A stretch of DNA of 43,293 bases from JBHPCZ01 sp042573625 (GCA_042573625.1 JBHPCZ010000019.1:1-43293), one strand, 5' to 3'; counted from the first letter of the stretch, positions 24,426 through 32,975 are shown. Notes: a model not told the origin generated them from the sequence alone. A program made the numbers and translations.

Positions 24426-24463
24426 AAAAAAAAACCGCCATCAGCTTTCGGGGCTGATAACGG
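24426..24463 (-). terminator. Attenuator terminator of the ilv operon
   Basis: In the minus-strand RNA the arms CCGTTATCAGC (24463-24453) and GCTGATGGCGG (24445-24435) form an 11-bp stem (two G-U pairs) with a 7-nt loop. A run of nine U residues follows (24434-24426), ending 23 nt before ilvD. It is a textbook intrinsic terminator inside the leader. Confidence 0.93.
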
Positions 24464-24574
24464 ATTTTTTCTTTTTTCTAAATTATGGAATTAGGCCATT
24501 ATCAACCCTTCTGCCTCGCAGCAGATAATTACATCTACTACGAGGAGAATAATAAGTATAAGATTGTTAATGGC
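24451..24574 (-). promoter_or_regulatory. Antiterminator and protector segments of the ilv attenuator
   Basis: Segment 2 (24508-24496, GGGTTGATAATGG at the end of the leader ORF) can pair over all 13 positions with segment 3 (24463-24451, CCGTTATCAGCCC), using two G-U pairs. This would destroy the terminator. Segment 1 (24574-24562, GCCATTAACAATC, codons 6-10) can pair with segment 2 at 12 of 13 positions. A ribosome stalled in the Ile/Leu/Val run (codons 10-22) would cover segment 1 and free segment 2, allowing readthrough. A ribosome reaching the stop would cover segment 2 and favour termination. Confidence 0.8.
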
Positions 24575-24589
24575 GATTCCTTTTTTCAT
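24491..24589 (-). CDS. ilv operon leader peptide (attenuation peptide)
   Basis: ATG 24589 opens a 32-residue ORF, ending at TAA 24491. Sixteen residues are Ile (8), Leu (5) or Val (3). The core at residues 10-22 reads LILIILLVVDVII: 12 of 13 are branched-chain residues, exactly the products of the downstream operon. It starts about 25 nt after the predicted transcription start. The SD is weak (AGG about 9 nt upstream). A terminator and antiterminator overlap its end. The peptide itself probably has no function beyond sensing charged tRNA levels. Confidence 0.88.
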   Translation of the reverse strand: MKKGIAINNLILIILLVVDVIICCEAEGLIMA

Positions 24590-24620
24590 TTTTAAGAGCC
24601 TGACTTAGAATTTGGTCGTA

Positions 24621-24649
24621 ACTTTAACAGGTTATACAGAGGGTGTCAA
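24621..24649 (-). promoter_or_regulatory. Sigma70-type promoter of the ilv operon
   Basis: A perfect -35 TTGACA (24649-24644) and -10 TAAAGT (24626-24621) are separated by 17 bp on the minus strand, between topA and the leader peptide. The sequence GGGTGT..ACACCC flanking the -35 box forms a 6-bp inverted repeat that could be an operator. Confidence 0.8.
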
Positions 24650-24697
24650 GCATTTTTTAAACACCCGAATGCAAACAAAATCGGTAAAAATATTGAC

Positions 24698-26974
24698 TCA
24701 TCCAATCTCTTTAAAACCACAGTCCCGGTTCAGGCAGGAGAGAAAGGTTCCTGCTTTTTTGGTCGACTTTTCAACCACAAAATCTGCATGGCACTTGGGG
24801 CATTCTTTTGCCATGGGTTTGTCCCAGATAGCAAACGTGCAATCCGGATAGCGACTGCAACCATAGAAAATTTTACCCCGCTTGGACTTTCGTTCCACCA
24901 GGTCGCCGCCGCAGTCTTTTTCCGGGCATGACACACCGGTTGGTTTTCCGCCACCGTTTGAATTCAGCGATTGGGTGTTCTTGCAAGCAGGGTAACCGCT
25001 ACAGGCAAGAAATGTTCCGTATCGTCCGTGTTTTACCAGCATCGGTTTATCACACTTGCTGCAATTTATGTCTGAAATTTCTTCGGAAGAGGGTTCTACG
25101 GGAAGGATCTTTCCTTTATCATCCCGCGTGTAGTTCCGGGTAAAGGTACATTCCGGATATCCGCTGCATGCAAGAAAAAGCCCGTTTTTACCGAACTTGA
25201 TATGAAGGTGCCCATTGCAATCCGGGCAGACAAGACCCGTTGGAAAGCCGACGCCCTTCATACTGACCATGCGTTCGGATGCTGTGTCCAGTTCCTTTTT
25301 AAAAGGATCGTAAAAACCCTTCAGTATTTCCAGTGAATCAATCTCAGCGGCTTCCACACGATCCAGATCATCCTCCATTTTGGCAGTGAATTCGACATCC
25401 AGGATATCAGGAAAACTTTCCACCAGGAGGTCATTCACAATAAAACCGAGTTCGCTGGGTTTGAAATTTCTTTTGACATAATCCACGTATCCCTTTTCTC
25501 TGATCGTGGCCAGAATGGCGGCATACGTGCTGGGACGACCGATCCCATTTTCTTCGAGTTCTTTGACCAGAGACGCCTCGGAAAACCTTGGCGGCGGCAT
25601 GGTGAAGTGCTGCTTGGGATCTAATTTTATCGGGTTCAACACCATACCTTCTGCAAGCTCGGGAAACTCGTCTTTCTTCTTTTCGCTTTCACTTTCGATT
25701 TCATCATCTATGGACACGTAAAGGGCCATGAATCCGGGAAATTTTATTGATGATCCACTGGCATTAAACAGATAAGCGGCGGCTTTGATCGAAACGGTCA
25801 TTGTATCTATCAATGCCTGTTTCATCTGGGATGCAACAAATCGCTTCCAGATGAGGCTGTATAAAGCCAACTGGTCTTTTGAAAGGAAGGGGGCTATTTT
25901 TTCAGGAGTATTGAATACCGATGTGGGCCGGATGGCTTCATGTGCATCTTGGGCTTTTTTGCGATTCTTGAAGAACCTCGGCTTATCAAGGACATATTCT
26001 TTTCCAAAACGTTCCCGGACCAGCTTCAGGGCTTCTTCCGCTGCTTCACTGGAAATCCGGGTGGAATCGGTTCGCATGTAGGTGATCAGCCCCACAGGGT
26101 CTCCGGGCCCAAGATCGATACCTTCATACAGCTGCTGTGCCAGGAGCATCGTTTTTTTGGCTGAAAATCGATTTTTTCTGATGGCTTCCTGTTGAAGCTT
26201 ACTGGTTATAAAAGGGGGCAGGGGGTTTCTTTTTTTGGTTTTCTTTAAAATATTTTCAACACTGAATGTCTGATTTTTCAGTTCGTTCAAGATGTTGGTC
26301 GATGTTTTTTCATCGGGAATTTTAATTTTTTTCCCGCTTTTCTTTACGAGTTTGGCCGTAAATGCAGGGGGTGACATGCCTTCCAGAAGCGCTGTTATGG
26401 ACCAGTATTCTTCAGGTTCGAAAGCCTGTATGGCACGCTCCCTTTCGCAGATGATCCGCACTGCAACAGATTGCACCCGTCCTGCGCTGAGGCCGCTTTT
26501 GACTTTTCGCCACAACAGGGGTGATATCTGGTAACCGACAAGCCTGTCGAGTATCCTCCGGGCCTGCTGGGCTTCATATTTTTTTAGGTGGAGATCTTGC
26601 GAAGCAGAGATGGCATCATGAATGGCACTTTTTGTTAATTCGTGGAAAAGAACCCTGTGAAAACGCCTCCCTTTTTTCTTCAGAATTTCAGCGGTGTGCC
26701 ATGCAATGGCTTCACCCTCCCTGTCCGGGTCGGGTGCGAGGTAGATATCTGTGGCGTTGCCGGCAGCTTTTCTTAAAGCAGTGATAACTTTCTGTTTGCC
26801 GGGAATCGTCTTGTATATGGGTTTGAAGCCTTTTTCAATGTCAATGCCGATCTCCTTTGCAGGAAGATCCTTTATATGCCCCACGGTGGCGGCGAAATTA
26901 TAATCATTGCCGAGATATTTTTTTAGAGTCCTGACCTTTGTCGGCGACTCTACAACAACAAGTGGTTTGGTCAC
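24698..26974 (-). CDS. topA: DNA topoisomerase I
   Basis: 758 residues, type IA topoisomerase that relaxes negative supercoils. The N-terminal Toprim domain starts VVVESPTKVRTLKKYLG and carries the acidic DPDREGEAIAWH metal site (about 82-93). The catalytic tyrosine is Y299 in GLITYMRTDSTR. The C-terminus carries four Cys4 zinc-ribbon repeats: CPDC..CSGYPEC, CSKC..CSGYPAC, CPEKDC..CSRYPDC and CPKC..CLNRDC. Start at ATG 26974. In many bacteria topA follows dprA directly; here a repeat element separates them. Confidence 0.96.
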   Translation of the reverse strand: MTKPLVVVESPTKVRTLKKYLGNDYNFAATVGHIKDLPAKEIGIDIEKGFKPIYKTIPGKQKVITALRKAAGNATDIYLAPDPDREGEAIAWHTAEILKKKGRRFHRVLFHELTKSAIHDAISASQDLHLKKYEAQQARRILDRLVGYQISPLLWRKVKSGLSAGRVQSVAVRIICERERAIQAFEPEEYWSITALLEGMSPPAFTAKLVKKSGKKIKIPDEKTSTNILNELKNQTFSVENILKKTKKRNPLPPFITSKLQQEAIRKNRFSAKKTMLLAQQLYEGIDLGPGDPVGLITYMRTDSTRISSEAAEEALKLVRERFGKEYVLDKPRFFKNRKKAQDAHEAIRPTSVFNTPEKIAPFLSKDQLALYSLIWKRFVASQMKQALIDTMTVSIKAAAYLFNASGSSIKFPGFMALYVSIDDEIESESEKKKDEFPELAEGMVLNPIKLDPKQHFTMPPPRFSEASLVKELEENGIGRPSTYAAILATIREKGYVDYVKRNFKPSELGFIVNDLLVESFPDILDVEFTAKMEDDLDRVEAAEIDSLEILKGFYDPFKKELDTASERMVSMKGVGFPTGLVCPDCNGHLHIKFGKNGLFLACSGYPECTFTRNYTRDDKGKILPVEPSSEEISDINCSKCDKPMLVKHGRYGTFLACSGYPACKNTQSLNSNGGGKPTGVSCPEKDCGGDLVERKSKRGKIFYGCSRYPDCTFAIWDKPMAKECPKCHADFVVEKSTKKAGTFLSCLNRDCGFKEIG

Positions 26975-27051
26975 GGTATCTCCTCACTATTAATTCTGGC
27001 TTCGCAGAATGAATCTTAACGAGTTTGTCAATCGTCAATAATCACTATTGA

Positions 27052-27319
27052 TTCTTCTCCAATTTTGTTGGAGAAGAGGGTTCGAGGATTCAAGGGTTCA
27101 AGGGCTTGTTCTCCAACAATTTTATCAGCGATTTGAGCATTCTTTCAGCTTCCGGTGTATCATCCTTGAGAGCCTTAAACATTTCACTCGAATCCCTGGC
27201 CCAGACCGATTAACCTTACTAGATTGTCAATAAGCTATCATCATTATGAAGCTTAGCCTATACTTTAAGTAATCACCGCGTCGCGACAGGGCGGGCCTTG
27301 GATCCTTTCAAAATTATCC
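27052..27319 (-). repeat. Four-helix-bundle element (family R1), copy C, internal-deletion derivative
   Basis: Minus orientation. It begins with ATAATTTTGAAAGGATCC (27319 down) and carries the same extra segment of about 104 nt as copy A. A short ORF follows, and the copy ends in the right-end hairpin TTCTCCAAC-AAAA-TTGGAGAAGAA. It lies 45 bp after the dprA stop, in dprA's orientation, and fills most of the 390-bp dprA-topA spacer. Confidence 0.75.
27090..27182 (-). pseudogene. Remnant ORF of the four-helix-bundle gene in copy C
   Basis: ATG 27182 encodes 30 residues. The C-terminal part (EAERMLKSLIKLLENKPLNP) matches the end of the frameshifted gene at 32536-32906 (KAERMLKALIKSLENK). The first nine residues do not match its N-terminus beyond the start, so the middle of the gene is missing. 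The frame is open to the same stop as in copy A. Confidence 0.6.
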
Positions 27320-27364
27320 ATTCCGCTGATCAATAAGGCTTTATAATAAAAACACCCGGCCCCT

Positions 27365-28474
27365 TCATTTAACTACCGTTGAAAAGAGTTTCCCCGGAGA
27401 TTGTTGTACAATTCCTTTGAGTTCAAGTTCCAGCAGTATGCCCGAAAGTTTCCCCGGTTCAATGGAGAGGTTCCGCACAAGATCATCAATGTGAACAGGA
27501 TACGGCCCAAGCGCTTTAAAAACCGGCAGTTCTTCCCTTGAGAGCGGGGGAAGTGCTTTCAAGGGTTTATTTCGCTCTAAATTATTCGGTGTCTGGTCGC
27601 TCTGGATCATAGGTGACAGCTCATCTAAAATGTCCTGGGCATGTTCAACCAGTTTGGCTCCCTGTTTGATGAGGGTGTGGGTTCCCATGCTCTTAAATGA
27701 TTGAATGCTTCCCGGAACAGCGAACACTTCCCTGTTCTGCTCTACCGCCAGTCGTGCGGTAATGAGAGAGCCGCTTTTTTTGGTCGCTTCCACGACAACG
27801 GTTCCAAGCGAAATTCCGCTGATAATCCTGTTTCTAACCGGAAAGTTGTGAGCATCAGGCTCCGTCGTCAGCGGAAATTCTGAGATAACAGCACCATTTT
27901 CTGAAATCTTGTGGAAAAGCCTCCGGTTCGCAGCGGGATACACTTTTTCAAACCCACTTCCAAGCACGGCGACGGTTTTCCCTTTTTCGGCCAATGCGCC
28001 TTCATGGGCGGCGGTATCGATGCCTAGCGCCATACCGCTGACAACGGTTATTCCAAGCCTGGCCAGATCCCCGCATAGCCGTTTTGTTGTGGATATTCCA
28101 TAAGGTGTCGCATTCCTGGAGCCGACAACTGAAATGTTCACCAGATAACGATCAAGGTCTCCAAAAACATATAAGAAGGGGGGAGGGTCCGGTATCTGGA
28201 GCAAAAGCGGCGGATAGGCTTTGTCCGTCATTGTCACGATCTTGTAACCCTTGCCCAATGTGCGTTCAAGATCTTGTTTGACACCTTCAGGTGTTTTGTG
28301 CCGCTGTATTGCAGACGCCAAACGACGGGTCATCCCGTCTACCGCGACCAGATCCGCCTGGGGCGCTCGAAAGACCGAGGATGGTGAATTGAAATGATCA
28401 ATAAGCCGCTTGAAAAGATGATTCCCTATTCCCGGAACACTTTTCAAGGCAAACCATGGTAGGATATTTTCCAC
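27365..28474 (-). CDS. dprA: DNA-processing protein DprA (Smf)
   Basis: 369 residues. It loads RecA on incoming single-stranded DNA during natural transformation. The N-terminal helix-hairpin-helix-like segment SVPGIGNHLFKRLIDHF precedes the Rossmann-like domain (ISVVGSRNATPYG, VSGMALGIDTAAHEGAL, VLGSGFEKVYPAANRRLF). A C-terminal winged-helix segment (LSREELPVFKALGPYPVHIDDLV) follows. The start is GTG 28474, overlapping the end of secF closely; GGAAGGTGG lies within the secF tail. Reading order yajC-secD-secF-dprA suggests one transcript. Confidence 0.95.
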   Translation of the reverse strand: MENILPWFALKSVPGIGNHLFKRLIDHFNSPSSVFRAPQADLVAVDGMTRRLASAIQRHKTPEGVKQDLERTLGKGYKIVTMTDKAYPPLLLQIPDPPPFLYVFGDLDRYLVNISVVGSRNATPYGISTTKRLCGDLARLGITVVSGMALGIDTAAHEGALAEKGKTVAVLGSGFEKVYPAANRRLFHKISENGAVISEFPLTTEPDAHNFPVRNRIISGISLGTVVVEATKKSGSLITARLAVEQNREVFAVPGSIQSFKSMGTHTLIKQGAKLVEHAQDILDELSPMIQSDQTPNNLERNKPLKALPPLSREELPVFKALGPYPVHIDDLVRNLSIEPGKLSGILLELELKGIVQQSPGKLFSTVVK

Positions 28475-28477
28475 TTC

Positions 28478-29515
28478 TTATTTTTTTCCACCTTCCTGCA
28501 GGACAAGGATGATGGGGCTTGCAACGTATATTGATGAGTATGTTCCGATAAGGACACCGATGATCATCGCGAAGGCAAAATCGTGTATAATCCCGCCGCC
28601 CAGTACAAACAGGGAGATAACCACAACCAGCGTCGTTAAAGAGGTCAGTATGGTCCGGCTCAGCGTTTCGTTTACGCTTCGGTTAACGATGACTTCCAGG
28701 GGATGTTTTTGATGTTTTCTCAAATTTTCCCGGATGCGGTCAAAAATAATAATGGTATCATTCAGGGAATATCCGATAATGGTCAGCAGTGCCGCAATAA
28801 TCGGCAGTGTAAATTCCTTGTCAAAAATCGAAAAAATCCCTACGGTAATCGTCACATCATGGATCAGGGCGACAATGGCCCCCATGGCGTATTTCAGTTT
28901 GAGAAACCAGAAAAGGACAAGGGCAACGACGAGTGCCACAATGATTAAAAAGGGGATGCTGACATCGAAAATCGAAAGCAAAGAGACCGCGCCGATCAGT
29001 GTTCCTGCCATGATGGCGCTTAAAATCCATTTTAATTCAAAGCGACCGGAAATGTAAACGGTGATAAAAAGCAGTGCATAAAACATGGCAAACAGGGCTT
29101 TTTCCCGCAGATCTTTTCCGACCTGCGGGCCCACCATTTCTACGCGGCGAATTTCCACGGCACTTTCTGTGGCGGATTCCAGGGCCGCCTTGACCTGCGA
29201 GGAAAATCCTTTGCCGGTCATGGCGGATTTGTCTGTCCGGATAAGATATTCATTGTCTTTGGGATCACCGAACGATTGTACCGACGATTTGCCGAGGTCG
29301 ACGGCGGAAAGACCTGATTTGATTTCTGCCAGGGATGAAGGGGAGAGAAACTTTACCTGTATCAATGTGCCGCCGGCGAAATCGATGCCGTACCGGGGTC
29401 CCTTGTGAATAACGAGAGACACGATACTGATCAAAATCAGTGCAACGGATATGCCGAAAGTTATTTTTCTTTTGCTGAGAAAATCTATGTTAATATCTGG
29501 TTTTATAAACTGCAT
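28478..29515 (-). CDS. secF: Protein translocase subunit SecF
   Basis: 345 residues. It is the inner-membrane partner of SecD in proton-driven late-stage protein export. N-terminal membrane helix (ITFGISVALILISIVSLVI) and RYGIDFAGGTLIQVKF in the first periplasmic strand. Five further helices from about residue 135 include the conserved SLNDTIIIFDRIREN. Length is usual (about 310-350). GAGGCG precedes ATG 29515. It follows secD with a 71-bp gap. Confidence 0.96.
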   Translation of the reverse strand: MQFIKPDINIDFLSKRKITFGISVALILISIVSLVIHKGPRYGIDFAGGTLIQVKFLSPSSLAEIKSGLSAVDLGKSSVQSFGDPKDNEYLIRTDKSAMTGKGFSSQVKAALESATESAVEIRRVEMVGPQVGKDLREKALFAMFYALLFITVYISGRFELKWILSAIMAGTLIGAVSLLSIFDVSIPFLIIVALVVALVLFWFLKLKYAMGAIVALIHDVTITVGIFSIFDKEFTLPIIAALLTIIGYSLNDTIIIFDRIRENLRKHQKHPLEVIVNRSVNETLSRTILTSLTTLVVVISLFVLGGGIIHDFAFAMIIGVLIGTYSSIYVASPIILVLQEGGKK

Positions 29516-29586
29516 GAATAAGCGCCTCGAGTGTTATATAGATTTCAGATGATGGTGTGCTCCAGTGAAATTTGATCAAGATTTTC

Positions 29587-31164
29587 CTATATGCTCAATG
29601 TTTTCATTTTACGGTACTTCAATAAATAATCGAATATTATTCGAGTCAGAAAAAGCGCGGTGAAGAGACTGGAAAGCACCCCCAGGCTCAGGGTCACGGC
29701 AAATCCTTTTACAGGTCCGGTGCCGAACTGGAACAGGACAAGGGCTGCAATGAGCGTTGTAATATTTGCATCAAGGATCGTAAGGGTGGCTCGGTTATAC
29801 CCTGCATCGACCGCGGCATACGGCGTCTTGCCGATGCTGACCTCTTCCCGGATGCGTTCAAAAATGAGCACGTTGGCATCCACGGCCATTCCTATGGTCA
29901 GTATGATTCCGGCAATTCCAGGAAGGGTTAAGGTGGCCTGGAGGCCGGCCAACCCTCCGGCAATGAGAATAACGTTCAGCGTCAGCGCAAGATCTGCGAT
30001 AATTCCTGAACCCTTGTAGTAAATAATCATAAACAGAACGACAAGGATACCGCCGATAATCATAGAGGTGAGGCCTTTGCGGATGGAATCGGTTCCAAGA
30101 GAAGGGCCGACGGTCCTTTCTTCCAGTATTTGAACAGGGGCTGGAAGTGCGCCGGCGCGGAGGACGATGGCCAGGTCCCGTGCCTCTTCCGTGGTGAAGC
30201 TTCCGGTAATTCGGGCCTCGCCCCCGGCGATTTTTTCCTGGATGACCGGTGCCGAGTAAACCCTGTTGTCAAGAACGATGGCCAGCCGTTTCTTAACGTT
30301 TTCCCCGGTGATCCTTTCAAAGATTCGTCCCCCCTTTTTGTCGAACTTGATGGAAACGTATGGTTCATTAAATTGGGAATCGATTTCAACCCTTGCTTCT
30401 GTCAGGTATGCGCCGGTTAAAAGCGTGCGGCGTTTTAACAGATAGGGTGTTTTTCTAACCCGCCGGGTTTCGGGATCTTCCACCACATGGTAGAGGACTT
30501 CACTGCCGGGGGGGGTATTCCCCTTTAGCGCATCATCGATATTATGGGTTTCATCCACCAGCTTAAATTCCAGGAGGGCGGTTTTCCCGATGAGTTCCTT
30601 GGCCCGCTGTGTGTCCTTGATCCCGGGGAGTTGTATCAGAATCCTGCGTTCACCCTGAAGGCGGATATCCGGCTCGCTGACGCCGAACTGGTCAATGCGA
30701 TTTCTGATGGTTTCCAGGGCCTGCTCTGTTGCCATTTTCTGGATGAGGTCGGTCTCTTTGCCCGGAAGATCCATGAGGATGGCCTGATTCCCGTCTTCCG
30801 TCGATCTGGAGAGGATTCGCAGATCTCTGAATTCCTTGTCCAGGAGTGTGTCAAATTTTTCGATCTGATCATTGTCCGGGATGCTGAGCAATATCTTGGT
30901 GCCTTCGACTCGGTTTATGCCCGAATGGCGGATACGTTCTTTTTTGAGAAGACCTCGAAGTTCGTCGGTTATGCGTTCGATGGTACTCTCTACGGCTTTG
31001 ATGGTGTCAACCTCGAGGACAAGGTGCATGCCGCCCTGAAGATCCAGTCCAAGATTGATCTTTTTGTGCGGCCACATGGAGGGTTTTATTGAAGGGAGAA
31101 TATATACGAGAGCGGCTAAAATAACAACTGAAGCGACAACCAGCTTCCATGTAAGATTCTTCAA
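29587..31164 (-). CDS. secD: Protein translocase subunit SecD
   Basis: 525 residues from TTG 31164, with AAAAAAAGGA properly spaced upstream. The in-frame ATG at 31245 would overlap yajC by 53 bp and has no SD. First membrane helix (WKLVVASVVILAALVYILP), then the P1 periplasmic domain with LGLDLQGGMHLVLEVD, and a second periplasmic segment containing IPDND and RIDQFGVSEPDI. A C-terminal membrane half carries TIGMAVDANVLIFERIREE. It forms the SecDF motor with the next gene. Confidence 0.95.
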   Translation of the reverse strand: MKNLTWKLVVASVVILAALVYILPSIKPSMWPHKKINLGLDLQGGMHLVLEVDTIKAVESTIERITDELRGLLKKERIRHSGINRVEGTKILLSIPDNDQIEKFDTLLDKEFRDLRILSRSTEDGNQAILMDLPGKETDLIQKMATEQALETIRNRIDQFGVSEPDIRLQGERRILIQLPGIKDTQRAKELIGKTALLEFKLVDETHNIDDALKGNTPPGSEVLYHVVEDPETRRVRKTPYLLKRRTLLTGAYLTEARVEIDSQFNEPYVSIKFDKKGGRIFERITGENVKKRLAIVLDNRVYSAPVIQEKIAGGEARITGSFTTEEARDLAIVLRAGALPAPVQILEERTVGPSLGTDSIRKGLTSMIIGGILVVLFMIIYYKGSGIIADLALTLNVILIAGGLAGLQATLTLPGIAGIILTIGMAVDANVLIFERIREEVSIGKTPYAAVDAGYNRATLTILDANITTLIAALVLFQFGTGPVKGFAVTLSLGVLSSLFTALFLTRIIFDYLLKYRKMKTLSI

Positions 31165-31192
31165 TGATCTGTTCCTTTTTTTGAATACGGCG

Positions 31193-31540
31193 CTATTTTT
31201 TTGGTGCCGGTGCTTGTGATTGAGACTTGGCCAATCCCGCCACATTCCCTTTAACCAGCTTTACCCGAACTTTTTCTGAAATTTCCACGGTCAGCGTGGT
31301 TTCGCCCACAGATGTAACCCGCCCGTGTATGCCGCCACTTGTGATGATGCGGTCTCCTTTTTTGAGTTGGTTGATCATTTCCTGGTGTTGTTTTCTCTGT
31401 TTCTGCTGGGGCCGAATAAGCAGGAAATAAAATATAACGAACACGAGGATAATCGGAAAGAACGATGAAAATCCACCCGCTCCCTGTCCTGCTGTACCGG
31501 GCAATCCGCCCTGGCCCATTGCATACGCGATATCTATCAA
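31193..31540 (-). CDS. yajC: Preprotein translocase accessory subunit YajC
   Basis: 115 residues with one N-terminal membrane helix (FFPIILVFVIFYFLLI), followed by the family hallmark RPQQKQRKQHQEMINQLKKGDRIITSGGIHGRV. It forms a complex with SecDF. The start is TTG 31540, preceded by a perfect AAAGGAGG. It leads the yajC-secD-secF-dprA run. Confidence 0.95.
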   Translation of the reverse strand: MIDIAYAMGQGGLPGTAGQGAGGFSSFFPIILVFVIFYFLLIRPQQKQRKQHQEMINQLKKGDRIITSGGIHGRVTSVGETTLTVEISEKVRVKLVKGNVAGLAKSQSQAPAPKK

Positions 31541-31690
31541 AATAAAACCTCCTTTGGGTCATTTGCCTTATATATAGATTCCGGCGGCTCGCAACACCGG
31601 GTGAGCGGCCAATGACAAATTTAAGTTTATCAGGATATGATTAAAAATGGCGCTGATATACTTCAAATGACGGCATACGTCAAATAATAC

Positions 31691-32458
31691 TTACTGCTCT
31701 GCCGGAATCCAGATGGTTTCACCGTCGAAATGGATACGATTGACATGTTCGTAATCGATCTGATCCAGAAGCGAAAAAATTTGATCCATATTGTATATAA
31801 CGATTTTGGTCAATGGGAGAATCAGGTTTAGATCGGCATCAATTTTACGATCCTTCAAGTTGTAAATGTAAATCATGGTTTCTGAAAATTTTAAGAGCTT
31901 CCCCACCCCCGAGCTGTATCCGTACCTGTCCGGCTCATCCGCTGAGGGTGACAGGGTCGCGCCTTTCCGCACAAAGTAGTCTTTCAAAAACTGAAAATGT
32001 ATGTTCCAGATATTATCTCCCGGTTGAACCACATATATGCCGAACACGCTGATTTGCTTGTTCGGATCCGAGTGACCTGATTCGATGTATCTTTCAACGA
32101 TCTCACCACTTTTGAGGCGCATTTTATCCATGATCTCCTGCATGGGGACCGTTGTGTCACCGACCTTAAGGGATTCGTCAGATTTGACAATAATATCAAT
32201 TCCTTTTTCAACTCCATATTCCGCTTTGCGTTTTTGCATCAGCGCTTTCAGGTCTTTGTCTTTTTCCAGTTTGCCATAATCGATAACCGGCTGGGGCTTA
32301 GCCTGTACACGGGTTTTTTCAGGCGTCTCGTCGGCGACGGGCTTCTTCGTCCGTTGTTGCCACAACATAAAGCCTGCCACACCCAATGCGAGAATAATTG
32401 CGAGGGTTATGATAATTCCTGAAAGTTTATATGATTTGCCGGTGTTTTCTTCAAGCAT
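31691..32458 (-). CDS. Membrane-anchored protein with a LysM-like segment, function unknown
   Basis: 255 residues from ATG 32458, which has AAGGAGG 5 nt upstream (the adjacent ATG 32461 is too close). A single N-terminal helix (about 12-33, LSGIIITLAIILALGVAGFM) anchors it, leaving a large extracytoplasmic domain. A Lys/Pro/Glu linker follows, then a conserved-looking region. Around 142-151 YVVQPGDNIW resembles the start of a LysM peptidoglycan-binding motif (Y.V..GD..W). I do not recognise the rest. It precedes yajC by 150 bp on the same strand and may be cotranscribed. Confidence 0.7.
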   Translation of the reverse strand: MLEENTGKSYKLSGIIITLAIILALGVAGFMLWQQRTKKPVADETPEKTRVQAKPQPVIDYGKLEKDKDLKALMQKRKAEYGVEKGIDIIVKSDESLKVGDTTVPMQEIMDKMRLKSGEIVERYIESGHSDPNKQISVFGIYVVQPGDNIWNIHFQFLKDYFVRKGATLSPSADEPDRYGYSSGVGKLLKFSETMIYIYNLKDRKIDADLNLILPLTKIVIYNMDQIFSLLDQIDYEHVNRIHFDGETIWIPAEQ

Positions 32459-32490
32459 CATCCCCTCCTTCATAAGGGAATCGAAAAAAC

Positions 32491-32975
32491 AATTTTCCAA
32501 TTTAGTTGGAGAAAAGGGTTCGAGGATTCAAGGGGTCAAGGGTTCAAGCGTTTGTTCTCCAACGATTTTATCAGCGCTTTGAGCATCCTTTCAGCTTTCC
32601 CTATCTCCTCTATGAGAATTTCTAATTTATCTGTCTCTATATAATCCAGATCCCCGGATAGTAAAATATGGTTCACTAACTCACAGCTTGAACTGCAGAC
32701 TATGTATAAAAACCGAATATATTCTGCGTTGTTTTTCGTCCATATCCTTCTGCAATATTGGAAGGAATCGATACGGCAGCCCTTTTGGACTGAGATGTCA
32801 GATTCTGCCTTTCTTCTTTTGGGAATTTCCTTGTTACTTTATAAATATTCAAACAGAGTTTATAAGATTTCTGCCATACTTTTAACTCTTTATAATTTTT
32901 AAGCATTTCACTCGAACCCTTGGACCCTTGACTCCTTGAATCCTTTCAAAATCATCAATTCTTTTGGTGATGATT
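32491..32975 (-). repeat. Four-helix-bundle element (family R1), copy D, most complete
   Basis: Minus orientation. The left end is a hairpin AATCATC..GATGATT (32975-32949), one base after the rng stop codon. GATTTTGAAAGGATTCAAGG and GGGTCCAAGG follow, then the four-helix-bundle gene, then TTCTCCAAC-TAAA-TTGGA at the right end (about 32491-32515). It lacks the extra segment of about 104 nt present in copies A and C. It fills the 518-bp gap between rng and the LysM-like gene. Confidence 0.75.
32536..32906 (-). pseudogene. Four-helix-bundle protein (S23 / 23S-IVS-like), frameshifted
   Basis: ATG 32906 starts MLKNYKELKVWQKSYKLCLN and runs through RAAVSIPSNIAEGYGRKTT, the hallmark of the four-helix-bundle family first found in 23S rRNA intervening sequences and related to the Avd accessory protein of diversity-generating retroelements. 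The frame then stops at 32700. One base shifted, the reading continues as AEYIRFLYIVCSSSCELVNH and on to KAERMLKALIKSLENKRLNP and a stop at 32536. A single-base deletion near 32732 explains this. The restored protein would be about 123 residues, normal for the family. Sequencing error cannot be excluded. No rRNA is nearby. Confidence 0.85.

Noticed and set aside
27060..27110. GGGTTCGAGG motifs as possible tRNA T-arms
   Set aside because: No acceptor stem, anticodon arm or CCA is present; the motif belongs to the right end of the R1 repeat and recurs in all copies.
32491..32975. Diversity-generating retroelement suggested by the Avd-like four-helix-bundle gene
   Set aside because: No reverse transcriptase, template/variable repeat pair or target gene is visible nearby; the gene matches the broader S23/four-helix-bundle family.
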